A DNA stretch of 64,000 nt from Rosa chinensis (lineage: Eukaryota; Streptophyta; Magnoliopsida; Rosales; Rosaceae). This document shows, one piece after another, positions 48,401 to 60,496 of the stretch. The notes under the pieces were generated by a model that did not search any database, was not told the DNA's origin, and was given only the letters and a program-made list of their open reading frames with translations. A program made the translations under genes and the position numbers. Within the stretch, counting starts at the first letter, position 1; the number at the start of each line of letters is the position of its first letter. The DNA is taken from the NCBI RefSeq assembly GCF_002994745.2, contig NC_037094.1, positions 43,661,139 through 43,725,138 of the forward strand. The letters are read 5' to 3'.

Positions 48401-51400
48401 GTACAAATGTGAACTGGGGCAAATATATTTTGATTGCAAATGACCCAGTATTCTTGACTGTTGTTTTACTTTTTAAAGGGGTTCCACATTTTAACAAAGA
48501 CTGAGTTCTGGTATTAGAATTTCAGAGGCAAGTTTACTTTAGTTACCATGTTTTGACTTGTAAACTACTCTGCCATACAATTAGCTTTTAATCTTGTAAA
48601 AGAATTCGCTTATACATTTCAAGGTGGGGCATGCATGGTGCTACTTGGTTGTCGGTTTGTGTTTCTCATATTTATGACCAAACCAAAGAACATAGGCTTT
48701 AAATAATTGAAATATCCAAAACATCTTCCTGGCAAGAAATATCAAACCGGTTTTGTGTTTAGTATAGGGTTAGGCTATAAGATCTGGGCCTACATGGCTA
48801 CACTGTTTAATGTAGAAAATTAACCAAACTATAGGGGCCATGTAGAAATTGAGAAACTACACATTTTAATCGATCAATGGATGCTGATGTACACACTCTA
48901 ATTTGAATTCCAATTGCCAGATAGAAGATCACATGTGCAACTGTCAACATTAAGTGCATTTTTCACTTTTGTAATAGTACTGAGTGCTGCTTTCTAACCA
49001 TATTAACTTCCTCTCTTTTTGTTTTTCTGGCTTATTCTGTTCACCAGGGTTATTTTCTCTGATCTGCCTCATATTCATCTACCAAAACTAGTGTCTTGGC
49101 TGATGTTAGCTTTTGTGCTCTGCCGTGAAGTTCCTGTACTTTTTCAGAAGGTCAAATTTTCTTTCTTTTTTATTCTTATTCGAGCATCTACTCCTTGAAA
49201 TTCTGCACATCTTGTGTTGCAGTATTGTCAGTGATGTCATATTGTACGTCTTAGTCAGTTACTTAACATTGCATTTGCTTGTGATAATTTAAGGGAAATT
49301 TCATGGGATGGTTATGAGGAGTATAGTGTTAATCTATTTGTTTATGAACTATTAGTTCCCTTTAGGGCATATATCATGCAAGGGTGCATTTGCTTGAGGT
49401 GCATTTCTCTGAGCATTTTGGTTAAAAATAAGTAACTTGAAAAATCAACTCAATTGTACCTAGCTTTTCCTTTCAAAAGGCATGTATTTGATCTTTCCTA
49501 TGGTGAAAGTCTCAGGGCCAGCTGCTCACAGTGTCATCTTTCCTATGGGGACTTTAATATTTCGAGGAAGATAACAAGTTAATGATTGCTTTTCTTACTT
49601 GAAGTATCCTTGTTATCATCTTCATTGCTTTTATTTTGTACTCTTTCCCTGCACTCTTATTTTTCAATTATTTTTTGTATTCTTCTGACTTTCTAAGAGT
49701 ACTATTTGTAATCTGTATATTCTGAATGTAAGAGCGTGACAAATAAAAATAAATATTTAAGAATAGGAGGCATGCATGAGACCCAAAAGAAAAAAGAAGA
49801 AGAAAAGAATAGGAGGTGTGCAACTGTTGAAAGTGATAATGTTTTCTTGTATTTATCCAATTATTTTTTGTATTGATTTGCCATGCCATGTTATTGTTGA
49901 AAGTGATATTGACTTTTGGTTTTCAACAGGTTTCTAGATTGCTTGCTGCTATATTTTTACTTTCTGCCTCAAGTGAGCTTTTTTCTTTGTCATCTTCTTG
50001 CAAAAAGCTCCACGAAAATCATTGGGCTTCTTATTTTCATCAAGCTTCAATTGGCACCCATCTCAATTACCAATTTTTCACGAAAGTATCGGAGAGGTGT
50101 AAACTCCAACACCTTTTAAACGGTGAGGTATGTCAATACTCTTCTTTTCTCATTTATTAGTATATTTATACGAGCATCTAATCAACCTACATGCTTTCAG
50201 TCAATTTATATAATAGAGTTTGAACAATCATATGTTCAATGGTAATTATCCCCCAAGAACAATGCAAATGGTAATTTTCAGGAATTGAGGAAATTTTTTA
50301 CTCCACTAAATATATTGTTCACTATTGAAAGGAACAATTATTTTCATACCTCTCAGTATAAGTTGACATTGCTCTTTAATTGGTTTTAAGGTTTCTAACT
50401 GCCTATACTTTGCTCTACTTGTAAGCGTTTGGATTTCCTATTCAGATTGTCACAATTAGAAATCAAGCCAGGTGTTACTTTTGTTTATGTTGAAGCATAT
50501 TCTAATAGGTTAATGCAATGGCATCTTTATTTCAGGGGGCACATGTTGCTGGCTCATGCTTGGTATCAGAAACACAGAATTTACATAGGTTGTTCTTGTT
50601 ACTTCAGAGAATATGGTTTATCATTTGGTGAAACCTTTTTAACACCGTTTTTCCTCACCTTCTGTTCTTACCTCCATGCAGGGTCGCCCCAGAGTCAATT
50701 CAAGACCTTGAAGAATTTGTGACAGAATTCTTTTCAGGCCTTCCATGCACCACAATCATCTGTATAAGTGTGCTTGGAGGCCCTTATGCTAGTTTGTTAC
50801 AAGAATTGTTGTGTTTTCCTTCACGCATGCATGCATGGATTCTGGTTTCACGCTTGAACTCTAAGAATCAACCTATCAGTATGCTTCTGCCAGTGGATTC
50901 AGTATTAGAAGGTAATTTTGTTTAATAGACACAAATTGATAGCATTTCTCTTAGTAGTTAACACTTGATGTATTAGTTCTGCAGTGCTGAATAATTTGTC
51001 AATTTCAACAGGAGATTCAGATGATGTTAGTGATACTGGAATAAAGGATTGGCACTGTCCATGGGGTTCCACTGTGGTTGATGATGTAGCTCCAGAGTTT
51101 AGATTGATATTGGAGGGGACTCATTCATCATCTGTGAAACATCCTGTACAAGATACAAATGAGAAAAAGCTTAACTGGTGGGTGCAGAGGAAGAATTTTG
51201 ATCGCCGCCTTGGTAAATTTCTGAAGTAGGTTATACTTTCCTTCCTCTCTTTGTCTGCAGGCTTCCATGGGTTTAATTGGGTGACTTGCCATTAGGTTAC
51301 CTGTTGTTTGTTAACATTAGCTATCATATTTTAGTATTTGAAACTATATCATTTCTCACTTCTGAGGTATGTATTCATGCACCAGGAACTTGGAAGATTC

Positions 51401-53471
51401 ATGGTTTGGTACTTGGAAACTTGTCCTACTGGGTGAATGGTCAAACTGCAAGCAGTTGGACTTGGTACATAAGAAGCTGGTGCGCAATCTGAAATCCAAA
51501 TGCAAAATGGAGATAGATGAGAGTCTTTTGAAAGTCATCCTTGGGGGTTCCAAATATGCCTTAGAAGGAGGTGCACGTGTTACACAGCTTTGTCTTAAGA
51601 AAGGTTCCTGCGTTAGTAAAGTTGGATATTTAGAGGAAGAGAAGTGTATGGCATCATGTAATGATTCTAATGGTGGCGAGAACTTGTCTGAGTTGGCCTC
51701 CAAACTAGTTTTAGAAGCAGTGAATGAGCTTGAAGGTTTACATTCTTCTTTAAATATAGAGCCAACAATATTAGTTGTGGACTACGAGGTGCAGGTATGT
51801 GCTTGATTCCCTATGTTTTCTCCTCATATATTAGAGATTAATTTTCCCAAAATTAAGCCAAGTCCTTTTCTTGTTGAATGGTATAATGGAAAAGTGAATG
51901 AAGTTACTACTATGATTTAATTTCTAACAAATTTTACATATTTCTTGCTTAATTTACAAGTACTCGTACTACATTTCGAATATCCCAAGCTATTTTCAGT
52001 CTCTTGAAAGTTTTTGCTGGATCATTTATGCATGCATGGATGTAGAGTTGGTGTTTCAACTCATGAGAGTGCTCTAGTTCATCATTCACCTTTTTGAATC
52101 CAGTCCTTGACATGTATACATGCATTGGGTTAGGCTTGTGTTCCTCTTTGCTAACAAGGCACTTTGCAGAGTGCAACTTACATACTCGGACATTTACCTG
52201 ATACTTTTCCATTATTTTATCACACTTGTTAGACCACGTTATGTAGATAATATGATTGATGACTTTTTGTAATAGATTCTAAGTCAACTCTCACCAATTT
52301 TCTTTATTGAGAATCATCGTTTCAACAAGCTCATCGGCTGAAAAATTACTGCAGATGCTTCCTTGGGAGAATTTACCAATCCTAAGAAACCAGGAGGTTT
52401 ATCGCATGCCCTCTGTTGGGAGCATTTCGGCAACAGCCAATAGAAACTACCACAATCAAGATCAAGTTCAGAGTATTGTGACTTCATTTCCTTTGATAGA
52501 TCCCTTGGATGCCTTTTATCTTTTGAATCCCAGTGGTGATCTAAATTATACACAAAATGAATTTGAGACATGGTTCAGAGATCAAAACTTGGAGGTAATG
52601 GCTCTTTCTATACAAGACAGAATATACCATGTAGAAACATGCAGATTTTAATCTAGAATAGAAGTTCTGTAGTAGGGATCTGTATCTTACCTGTACTCAC
52701 ACACGCATCATTGCATTTCTCACCAATTTATGTTATAAAATAGATGCACGAGCATTTGACATGAGTCATAAACAGATATATGTCCCATACAGTAATGTTT
52801 CACTTGAATAACCGTACAGGGGAAGGTCGGATGTGCACCTCCTGCTGAAGAATTGGCAGTAGCGTTGAAAAGCCATGATCTATTTATGTATTTTGGCCAT
52901 GGATGTGGTATGTTTTGATTTTACTTATTGCTCATGTGTTGCTGTATACAGTTACTTCTGGCACTATTATTTTGCATAACAGGTTTCCTAATAATTCGTT
53001 TTGAACTTTTATTTGTGTACATGCTGTGGTACAGGGCAACAATATATTCCTAGACGTGAGATTCAGAGACTGGAACACTGTGCCGCAACTCTCCTTATGG
53101 GATGCAGTAGTGGTTCTCTGAAACTGAATGGATGTTATGTTCCACAAGGTACTCCACTATCCTATCTGCTGGCCGGTTCTCCTGTCATTGTCGCCAATTT
53201 GTGGGATGTGACGGACAGGGACATTGACCGATTTGCAAAGTCCATGCTTGATTCTTGGTTGAAAGCAAGGTCGAGTCCCTGTGTGAGTTGTGCCCAATGC
53301 AACAAGAAAGTCACAAAAAAGAAATTGGCCACAAACCTGTCTTGTGAGCATAGGCCGAAGGTTGGATCATTCATGAGCGAAGCACGTAAAACTTGCCAGT
53401 TACCTTTCTTGATTGGAGCAGCACCAGTATGCTATGGTGTCCCAACTGGCATATGGAAAAAGGAGTTGTAG
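37969..53471 (+). CDS. ESP: Separase (caspase-like cysteine protease that cleaves cohesin), 27 exons, 2147 aa
   Basis: Separase cuts the cohesin kleisin subunit at anaphase onset and in meiosis. My exon ends are 37969-38603, 38864-39041, 39120-39227, 41101-41235, 41331-41755, 42354-42462, 42616-42741, 44225-44518, 44600-44716, 44831-45052, 45176-45286, 45418-45582, 45742-46110, 46193-46282, 46423-46686, 46790-46913, 47027-47791, 48089-48323, 49048-49150, 49930-50127, 50536-50588, 50682-50911, 51012-51225, 51386-51794, 52355-52594, 52820-52907 and 53035-53471. The frame stays open over 6444 nt to a TAG, close to the length of Arabidopsis ESP. The catalytic His is in MYFGHG (His2000, codon at 52898) and the catalytic Cys in LMGCSSG (Cys2026, codon at 53103). 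The block YRMPSVGS precedes them. The long N-terminal part is helical-repeat-like and ends with a Cys-rich segment near 47640-47700. Introns 3 (1873 bp) and 7 (1483 bp) are the largest. Individual splice sites were placed by eye. Confidence 0.93.
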
Positions 53472-53929
53472 TGCCATCACAGGTTAGAAATGTATATGAA
53501 AGATGTTAATTGTATAGCTGTTCCCCCAATTTTTGTCAATATCTTAGCAGATGAGTATATATTATTCAAGAAGGGTAAGGCCGAAGTACCACTAACAGAT
53601 ATAGTGAAGGTTGATTCAACATATACCATTGTAAATTTGTAATCCTTTCCGTTTCTCCCCTCTGCGCTTCTCAAGCTTTCCAATGTCAATAGCTGGTTAT
53701 GTTTTGAAATCAAAGTTCTCTGTACAAAGAAAACCCTGGCTGGTGCTGTCGTCCAGATCTTCCCTCCACCTTTCTCCCTCATGCTCTAACCATTTACCAA
53801 CATTCATTGAAGCTAGGGTTTTGCCTCCTGTTGCTTTTTCATGATCGCTTGAATCTGTTAGGAGGTGCGGACTGACGACAGCATTGCCACGTTGATTGTG
53901 TGGAGACTCAGCAATTTCAGTTTTATGGG
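53472..53929. other. Separase 3' flank
   Basis: This is the probable 3' UTR and intergenic DNA. No strong polyadenylation hexamer is evident. The boundary with the LINE remnant that follows is gradual. Confidence 0.4.
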
Positions 53930-54890
53930 GAAATTGATGAACAGTAGGATTGGTCTTTGTAATTGGAAGCATGAGGTGTTTGGGGCTGGCAGGTGGAGAT
54001 GGCCGCTATTAGTGGTAAGCTAGAGTTGTCTCTCCCCCCCCAATCCATCTGAGCAGAGGCGTTTGCAAGAGAGGTTGGAAAATTTGTTAGTAAAGGAGGA
54101 TTTGTACCGGAAGAAACGCTCCAAAATTCAGTGGATTAGGGATGGTGACAGAACTACTCACTTTTTTCATCAAACTCTGAGCAACGTAATCGGATCAAAA
54201 TTTTATTTGACAGGTAGGGATTTTGGCAGGACTTTCTAGCTCTAATTGAAAGTGTAGTTCCTACTCTGTTATTTAAGACCAATCCTTGTGTCTGTCGTCT
54301 AGTGTTTAAGACAAATCCTACTAATTAATGCCCATTAGCTCTCAAGTTAGATGTCAGCAGATCTTATGATCGTATGAAAAGAGGTTATTTACGTGCAGTC
54401 TTGTTGAGGTTGGGCTTCGCACTACATTGGATTAATTTGGTTATGGAGTGTGTCTTATGTTTGTTATTTCTTGATAAATGAGTCCTTGATGATTTATTAC
54501 TCCAACTCGGGGTTTGTGTCAAGGTGACCCTATTTCTTCGCTTATTATATACTGAGGGTTTCTCCGCTCTTATACGGAGAATATATGAGGCGGGTATTCT
54601 GAGAGATATTCGTATATGTCGGTGTGCTCCTCTGTTACACCATTTGTTATTTGCGGATGACGGTTTCTCTTTTTTTCTTTTTCTAAGCAACTCTTGCGGC
54701 TTGTTTCGTTTTCAAAGAGTTTCTCCACACCTGTGTATCGGCCTGGGGTAAGGTATTTAATTTTGAGAAGAATAGTGTGTACTTTAGTCAGAATTCATCG
54801 TTACATGAGCATGAGGACTTGACTGGTTTGTTGGAGGTTGAATTGGTTCATTTTCATGAAAAGTACTTTGGGTTCACCGACACATGTTGG
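53930..54890 (+). pseudogene. LINE (L1-like) reverse transcriptase pseudogene
   Basis: The plus strand shows, in several frames, ORF2 pieces in the normal order: SKIQWIRDGDRTTHFFH (near 54120-54172), LKLDVSRSYDRM (near 54340-54375), a damaged GLRQGDP-like segment (near 54510-54530), and HHLLFADDGFSFF (near 54638-54677), which holds the catalytic ADD. Frame changes and stops are many. It is an old 5'- and 3'-truncated copy just downstream of separase. Confidence 0.8.
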
Positions 54891-55955
54891 CTGTAAAAAA
54901 GTTTATGAGGTTGTGGAATTCAATATTGTCAAAACATGAGGTAAGATTATTAATCTCATCCATGCTTTGAGGTAAGAATATTAATCTCAAGAGTGTTTAT
55001 TCGGGGAGAAAATTGAGGGCACAACTTTAAGCAGCTGAAGAAGAAGGAAGAGAGGCAACATGATAAATGTCATTGTTCGAGAGTTAAATGTATGAAGAAT
55101 TGTAGCTAAAATGACCTTTTATACCTATGTCGCGTGAACTGAAAAAGGTAATTAATTGCAGAATTAAACTCAATCACTTCAAAATTTTCAAAAATAGTGA
55201 CGTTGAAGTGGATAAAATTAAGGGAAACACAACCCAACACCTGTGACCCAAATATATATAGATGCAAAAATTATTATCACGTTTGTGGGAGAGTTTAAAT
55301 TTTTGGCCTTTTATGTTACAAATAACCAAGGATTTAAATTTCGGTTTCGATTTCGATTTTGTTGCCTCAAATTTAAGGAAAGTTCAGAGAAAATTTTGAT
55401 TTCGGTCGAAATTTCAGTTAAAAATCAAGAAATCACATTAAGAGGATTATTTGACAAAAGAAAAAAGTCCAAGCACGATTATCGTATATGCAATTTATTT
55501 ACATATAGGGGGAACTAATCGCAGCCAAATAGTGAAGACACTAAGGTCTTCATTACCCAAGACACTTGCAAGATCAATTGAGACCTTCAATGCTTGTGTT
55601 AGACTTGTATAGTTGTATCCCATATCCTTTCCCAGTAGTTTGAGATAATGGTAACTACAAGATCAGTTTCTTTGTTTTGGCTAAACATGGACTGTACACT
55701 ATTGTTACTAAAAAGAAAGATAAGGAATCGATATGATCTTTCTTGTAAATGCATGGAAGAACACCTGGACTAAACTAAAGAAAGTACTCATGAATACAAC
55801 TTATAAATTCTAGCTTCTCACATTAAAAGTAACAAAGAACTAACAAAATAGATAAATAACACATATGATCTTCATTGTAAATACACCAAAGAACACAGAG
55901 TAAACGAAAGGCAGGACAGTGTGTGTTCATGAACACAACATATAACCTCCAGCCT
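54891..55955. other. AT-rich intergenic DNA, nothing recognised
   Basis: No domain or element ends were found. One stretch near 55337-55362 has repeated TTTCGGTTT/TTTCGATTT words. Confidence 0.4.
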
Positions 55956-55959
55956 TTTT

Positions 55960-56610
55960 TTTTTTTGGCTGAAGTCAAAGGTTAAGAGAGGCAAAGAGCC
56001 ACCTTAACCTTTGAGATTTTATTGAAGAAAAAAAAGGAGAGAAAAAAATACATGGGGAGGGGGACCAAAACCAAAACCTCCCATATAAAAGCAGTAATAA
56101 GCTAAAGAAAAGACAGACTAACGAAAACGAAAATTCGGCATTCCTGAACGGTCTCTCTGAAACTGTCTGTCAATGAAAGGAGGAGCTAGGTCCCACCAAA
56201 TCAAATCACTAGAGGCTGCACCATAATTCGCCAAGGCATCTGCAACTTGTTTCCCTTCCCGAAAGATATGTGAAGATCGAAATTGCATTTGAGAAATACG
56301 ATACAAGCAATTGCCCCACTCAACGCAAAGCTGCCAAGGCACTAAGTCAGGGGACTGCAGAAAATTTAGAACTAGGGAAGAGTCAACCTCTAGCCAAATA
56401 TGTTTCCAGTCCCTTACCCAAGCTAGTTCAATGGCCTTAATGACAGCCATTACCTCTGCTGCTATTGAGCTAGGAATGTTAAGATTAGAAGCAAAGGCAC
56501 CAAGGAATTCTCCTCTATAGTCACGAAAAACAGCTCCATAACCACAGCGGCCTGAATCTTGCTTCCAAGCACCATCAGTATTAATTTTAACCCACCCAAA
56601 TTATTCATAA
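55960..56610 (-). mobile_element. 5'-truncated LINE 3' end with intact RNase H frame
   Basis: From about 56600 to 56118 the minus strand has one uninterrupted frame encoding an RNase H domain of plant LINEs. It has the catalytic set in order: D in INTDGA, E in IAAEVMAV, D in LEVDSS and D in KQVADALA. A stop at 56118 is followed by a short 3' UTR with AATAAAA (near 56026) and a poly-A tail (poly-T on the plus strand, about 55961-55971). The open frame suggests a more recent insertion than the other LINE remnants. The 5' part is missing. Confidence 0.8.
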
Positions 56611-57637
56611 ACTCCAAATTATTTTTCAGACCTAAAAACAAAATTCCAAATTAATTAAGCCAAAATTCGATATAGATCATAGTGAAAAGAGAAAGGGAAG
56701 CAATTTTTATCACCATTCTTCTCTAGCCTTTTTGCTTATTCCTTTCTGCCAACCTTTATTCCCTAGAGTCAATCTGCATAGGAATAACATCTTTGGATTT
56801 TAAAAACAAAGAACATTTCAATCAAAACACCACATCTATGAGACTTGCCAAAAAGTACGAATACCATATAAATTTCATCTGGAAATCAAATGACCATAGA
56901 AAAAAGTTCATTTGCATCTGGCACGCTTAAAACTTGAAACCTATAGTCATGCTTCCGTTTTTGTTTTTGGTTATGAAATAAGATGAAAAACACCAAGTAA
57001 AAAAAAAACTGTTGAGGCTAGCTAGTGATATGGTTTTTCTTTTATTACTCTGTTGTTCGTGTTCTTTTTTGGTTTGACATCATACGGATCAACATATGCA
57101 CACCCACACTAAACTTCTTCAAACATAGATTTGGAAGAGTATAATCCCGAATTCTAAAGGCAGTAGCCTATGCTTCAACTAACAAATCCGAAATTGATCT
57201 GTAAAGATCGTACGTTCTCTATTATTCGTGTTAGATGCAGAATTGTAGGACAACATGGCGGCTACTTACGGCTTCACCTACTTGGTTTTGGTTCCCCATT
57301 GCAAACACATGGAAAGAAATAAATTACCAGATTGAGCAATTTTGAGGGCCTTCATTGATTTCTCTTTCTCCTTCCACAACTCTTCCTTGATCTAAAACCT
57401 GAAACATACACCTAGTAAGCACAGAGAATGTGAGGTAAAAACCAAATATATAGAAAAAAGAACCATAGGGTTTTTTTTTGCGAGAAATAAGTCAGCCCTT
57501 TATTGAAATAGAAAAAGAATTACATAATGCAAAGCTCAGCTGCTACTGCAGCTAGGAGAAAAGACGGAGTAGAGAAATAAAAGCAGTCCTGCTGCAAACT
57601 AAAGGCATGAGCTGATTCAGCCTACTGTTATTTTACA
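56611..57637. other. Intergenic DNA and P450 3' region
   Basis: No gene was recognised. A T run at 57472-57480, with AATAAA on the minus strand at about 57502-57507, may mark the P450 polyadenylation region or a retroposed tail. Confidence 0.4.
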
Positions 57638-59361
57638 TTATTCCATTAAATTATTCATAGTAGAAACCAATGAGGACTGGGGAACAGCTTTGAGAGGCTG
57701 AGCCATTTGTAAAGTGAGGCCAAACTTGTCTTCCATGTTCATAGTCTCAGGTACAACTCCATCTTCAAGCTTCCAATCAAAGCAGTTAATGAGTGAACCC
57801 AACATCAAGTGCAACATTCTCATTGCCAATGGCAAACCTGGACAGATTCTCTTCCCACCGCCAAATGGAATAAGCTCAAAGTTTTTTCCCATAACATCAA
57901 ATTGGTTGTCCAATCCTAAGAACCTATCCGGCATAAAAGAGTTTGGGTTGTCCCAAAGGCCGGGGTCTCGGCCTATGGCCCAAACATTAACTAGAACTTG
58001 TGCACCCTTTGGGACAATATAGCCCCCAATTACTACATCTGTTTCAGCTTTTCGTGGCAGTAGCAACGGAACCGTTGGGTGCAACCGGAAGGTTTCCTTG
58101 ATTATTGCTTGTAAGTAAGGGAGTCTAGCAATGTCGGTTTCCTCGATTGGTTTTCCTTTTCCAATCATTTGATCCAGCTCTTCTTGAGCTTTAGAAAGGC
58201 TCTTTGGGTTGTGTAGTAGCTCCGCCATTGCCCATTCCAATGTGGCTGAAGTGGTATCTGTTCCCGCAACAAATAGAGCCTATACATTCCACATTGACTA
58301 ATTGTTTAGAAAGTAACATTGCACTGCATTGCACTTTAAATCTTTATTTAGTTGAATATATCATCATTCGGTGAACAAATAATTAGTAATTAAGCCTAGC
58401 AATCATTGAAGTGAATATCCAAGAAGAACACAAAGTAGTAGATAGGGAGTAGAAAGTAGAAACTAACCACAAACAAATGTTCAACAACTTCGGAGTTCTT
58501 CAAATCCTCCTCATTTTTCTCTTCACTGAGGTTTATAAGAGCATCCAACATATCATTACTTGTTACATAATCACCCCCTTTTCTACATTCCAACCTTTGA
58601 CTGATCACTGATTCAATCAAGCCTAACATCTTGTTGTAATAATTCGTAAAGCGCCGCCTTATGCCTTGGGGATCAATCTCCCTAATCACAGGAAAATAGT
58701 CCCCCAAATTCGGCTTCCCAGCCTCTTCCACGATACCATTAACAATCTTCTTGAACTCTCTAGTCATCTCACTACTACTACTCGAGTCATCAGCCAAATC
58801 CACTGAGAAAATAGTTCTCGATAGCAGATTGAGTGTAGTTTTGAAAGCAGCCTTTCCAATATCTATTGCCAAACCCTTTACCATGCAGTCATTGACACTA
58901 GCTATGAGCTCTTGCACTTTCACTCGCCGGGTTTCTTGGTTGGCATCAAGTACTTTGGTGTGGAAGAGGTGGGAGGTGCATATTTTTCGAAGATTTCTCC
59001 ACCTTGTTGATACTGGTATCCAAGGCAAACTGTAGTCTCCTATGTCTCGCAACGCATCTGGGATTGTTCGGTTGCAAAAGAGTTGGTCATTGGTTCGGAG
59101 GATTTCTTTGGCCATGGTTGATGAAGAAACTACAATAGTGGTTATCCGGCCGAGTTTCAAAGACATTATGGGGCCATAGTTTTGTGAAAGCTTGGTTAAA
59201 GAGAGATGAGGTTTGTCTCCAAGCTCAAACAGATTTCCAATCAATGGAAATGGCTTTGGTCCTGGTGGAAGCCTAACTCTGGTTCTTCTATGGAGGGCTT
59301 GGATTAAGAACCAGGAGATAAAGCAGAGACACAACAGTACTATACTAGACAAGAAATCCAT
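57638..59361 (-). CDS. Cytochrome P450, CYP76 family-like (two exons, 511 aa)
   Basis: This is a microsomal haem monooxygenase. CYP76 members hydroxylate monoterpenols such as geraniol, or other small terpenoids and herbicides; the substrate here cannot be told. Exon 1 is 59361-58468 and exon 2 is 58279-57638, with one phase-0 intron. An N-terminal membrane anchor (residues 4-22) is followed by the proline hinge LPPGPKP (31-37). Further on are the I-helix AGTDTT (303-308, at the start of exon 2), the K-helix ExxR (ETFR, 360-363), the segment with PDRF (415-418) and the haem loop PFGGGKRICPG with the axial Cys444. All catalytic landmarks are present and the length is normal. The intron sits directly before the I-helix oxygen-binding motif, as in most A-type plant P450s. 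The family-level call is confident and the CYP76 subfamily is a judgement from resemblance. Confidence 0.93.
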
Positions 59362-59418
59362 CTCTCACTAAACAAATTAGGTTCAATCACAACTCCAACC
59401 CCAACACCCCTTGCTTAA

Positions 59419-59424
59419 CTTATA
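59419..59424 (-). promoter_or_regulatory. Possible TATA box of the P450 gene
   Basis: TATAAG on the minus strand lies about 58 bp upstream of the start codon at 59361. The flanking sequence gives no further support. Confidence 0.4.
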
Positions 59425-59429
59425 GGATG

Positions 59430-60360
59430 AGTTGAGCTAGTTTATGAATTATTGACCATCTTTTCACATGTATTACAGATTATTTCTTTATTTATTTATT
59501 TATTAAATTTTTTTTTTTTGAAGTACATGTATTACAGACTTGAAGGGGTTGCGACATTATAGATTTTTTTATTTTTTTTATGACAGCGACATTATAGATT
59601 TCGTAAATCCGTTTTTGGGAGGTATTGCCCTCTCTAGTTATCATACTGTAGTGAGAGGCTGCAAATCCTCTGCTATCCTCGACCGTCCAGCTATTAAAAA
59701 AGGTGCTATTTCGTCTCTTACAGCTTGAATGGGGGTTGGCTCGAGCTGCCCTACTTCATGTCTGTGTCTATAGTAAATGCTGGATTGCATGATTGGAAAA
59801 ACAGGTATAGAGAAAACTTATAAGGAACTATAGATCAGCAAGTTGGCAACTAACAGCTTTTACTTGCCAAGAGAGCCAGCAACTAGTAGTTCAAGGAGCC
59901 GCAGGATGCTTACCATTCTCTACAAATGCGCATACATTTGTTAACAGCTAAATCACACTTGATTTAAAATAGGAAATTCGCCAATAATTGGCAAAGAAAA
60001 CCTACTACCATTAGTGACACAAGTCTCTACTTGTAAGTAAGAGGCTATATGTACGACTCAAAAACGACTAATGCTTGTTGAATCAATAGAAAATAATAAA
60101 AACTACTGTCTATAAAAGAATTTAGGGATATGTGAAAATGTTGGTTACACAGATTACAAGCAATGAGGCCTTGATCTAAAATCTGAATCCAAATTCATAA
60201 GCCCAAACTCAATGGGCCCTGAATACTTCTCTCTGGTGAAGATTGCTTGAGAAGATAGTATTCAATAAGAACTCTTACAGTGGTTGACTAATATTAGTCA
60301 TTAGTAGAGCTTAGCATACTTGTTCAAAGTACTTCTAGGGGAAGCTACATTTCCCATTTC
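59430..60360. other. Divergent intergenic region between P450 and AAA-ATPase genes
   Basis: This holds the two upstream regions of divergent genes. It includes T-rich tracts near 59509-59520 and 59568-59579 and a TGGGCC word near 60214, a common plant promoter motif. No coding sequence or element ends were found. Confidence 0.4.
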
Positions 60361-60365
60361 CATCC

Positions 60366-60372
60366 TATAAAA
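60366..60372 (+). promoter_or_regulatory. TATA box of the AAA-ATPase gene
   Basis: TATAAAA lies 131 bp upstream of the chosen start codon. This is a normal distance for a plant gene with a roughly 100-bp leader. Confidence 0.6.
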
Positions 60373-60496
60373 CTCCTCTATCTATATTTGCATTTGCATT
60401 CCATCTCAACAAGCCAAAGCAAAACACACAAAGCTTCATCCACTACCCAAAAACCAAAAACAGATTCACTTTTTGCACAAGTCTTTCAAGTTGAAG

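Noticed and set aside
52276..52354. Alternative acceptor for separase exon 25 at 52276
   Set aside because: Using it leads to an in-frame stop within about 20 codons. The acceptor before 52355 keeps the frame open and starts at the conserved [14 protein letters not shown] segment.
53697..53972. Minus-strand open frame of 91 codons downstream of separase
   Set aside because: It is antisense to the LINE remnant and separase 3' flank, with no domain.
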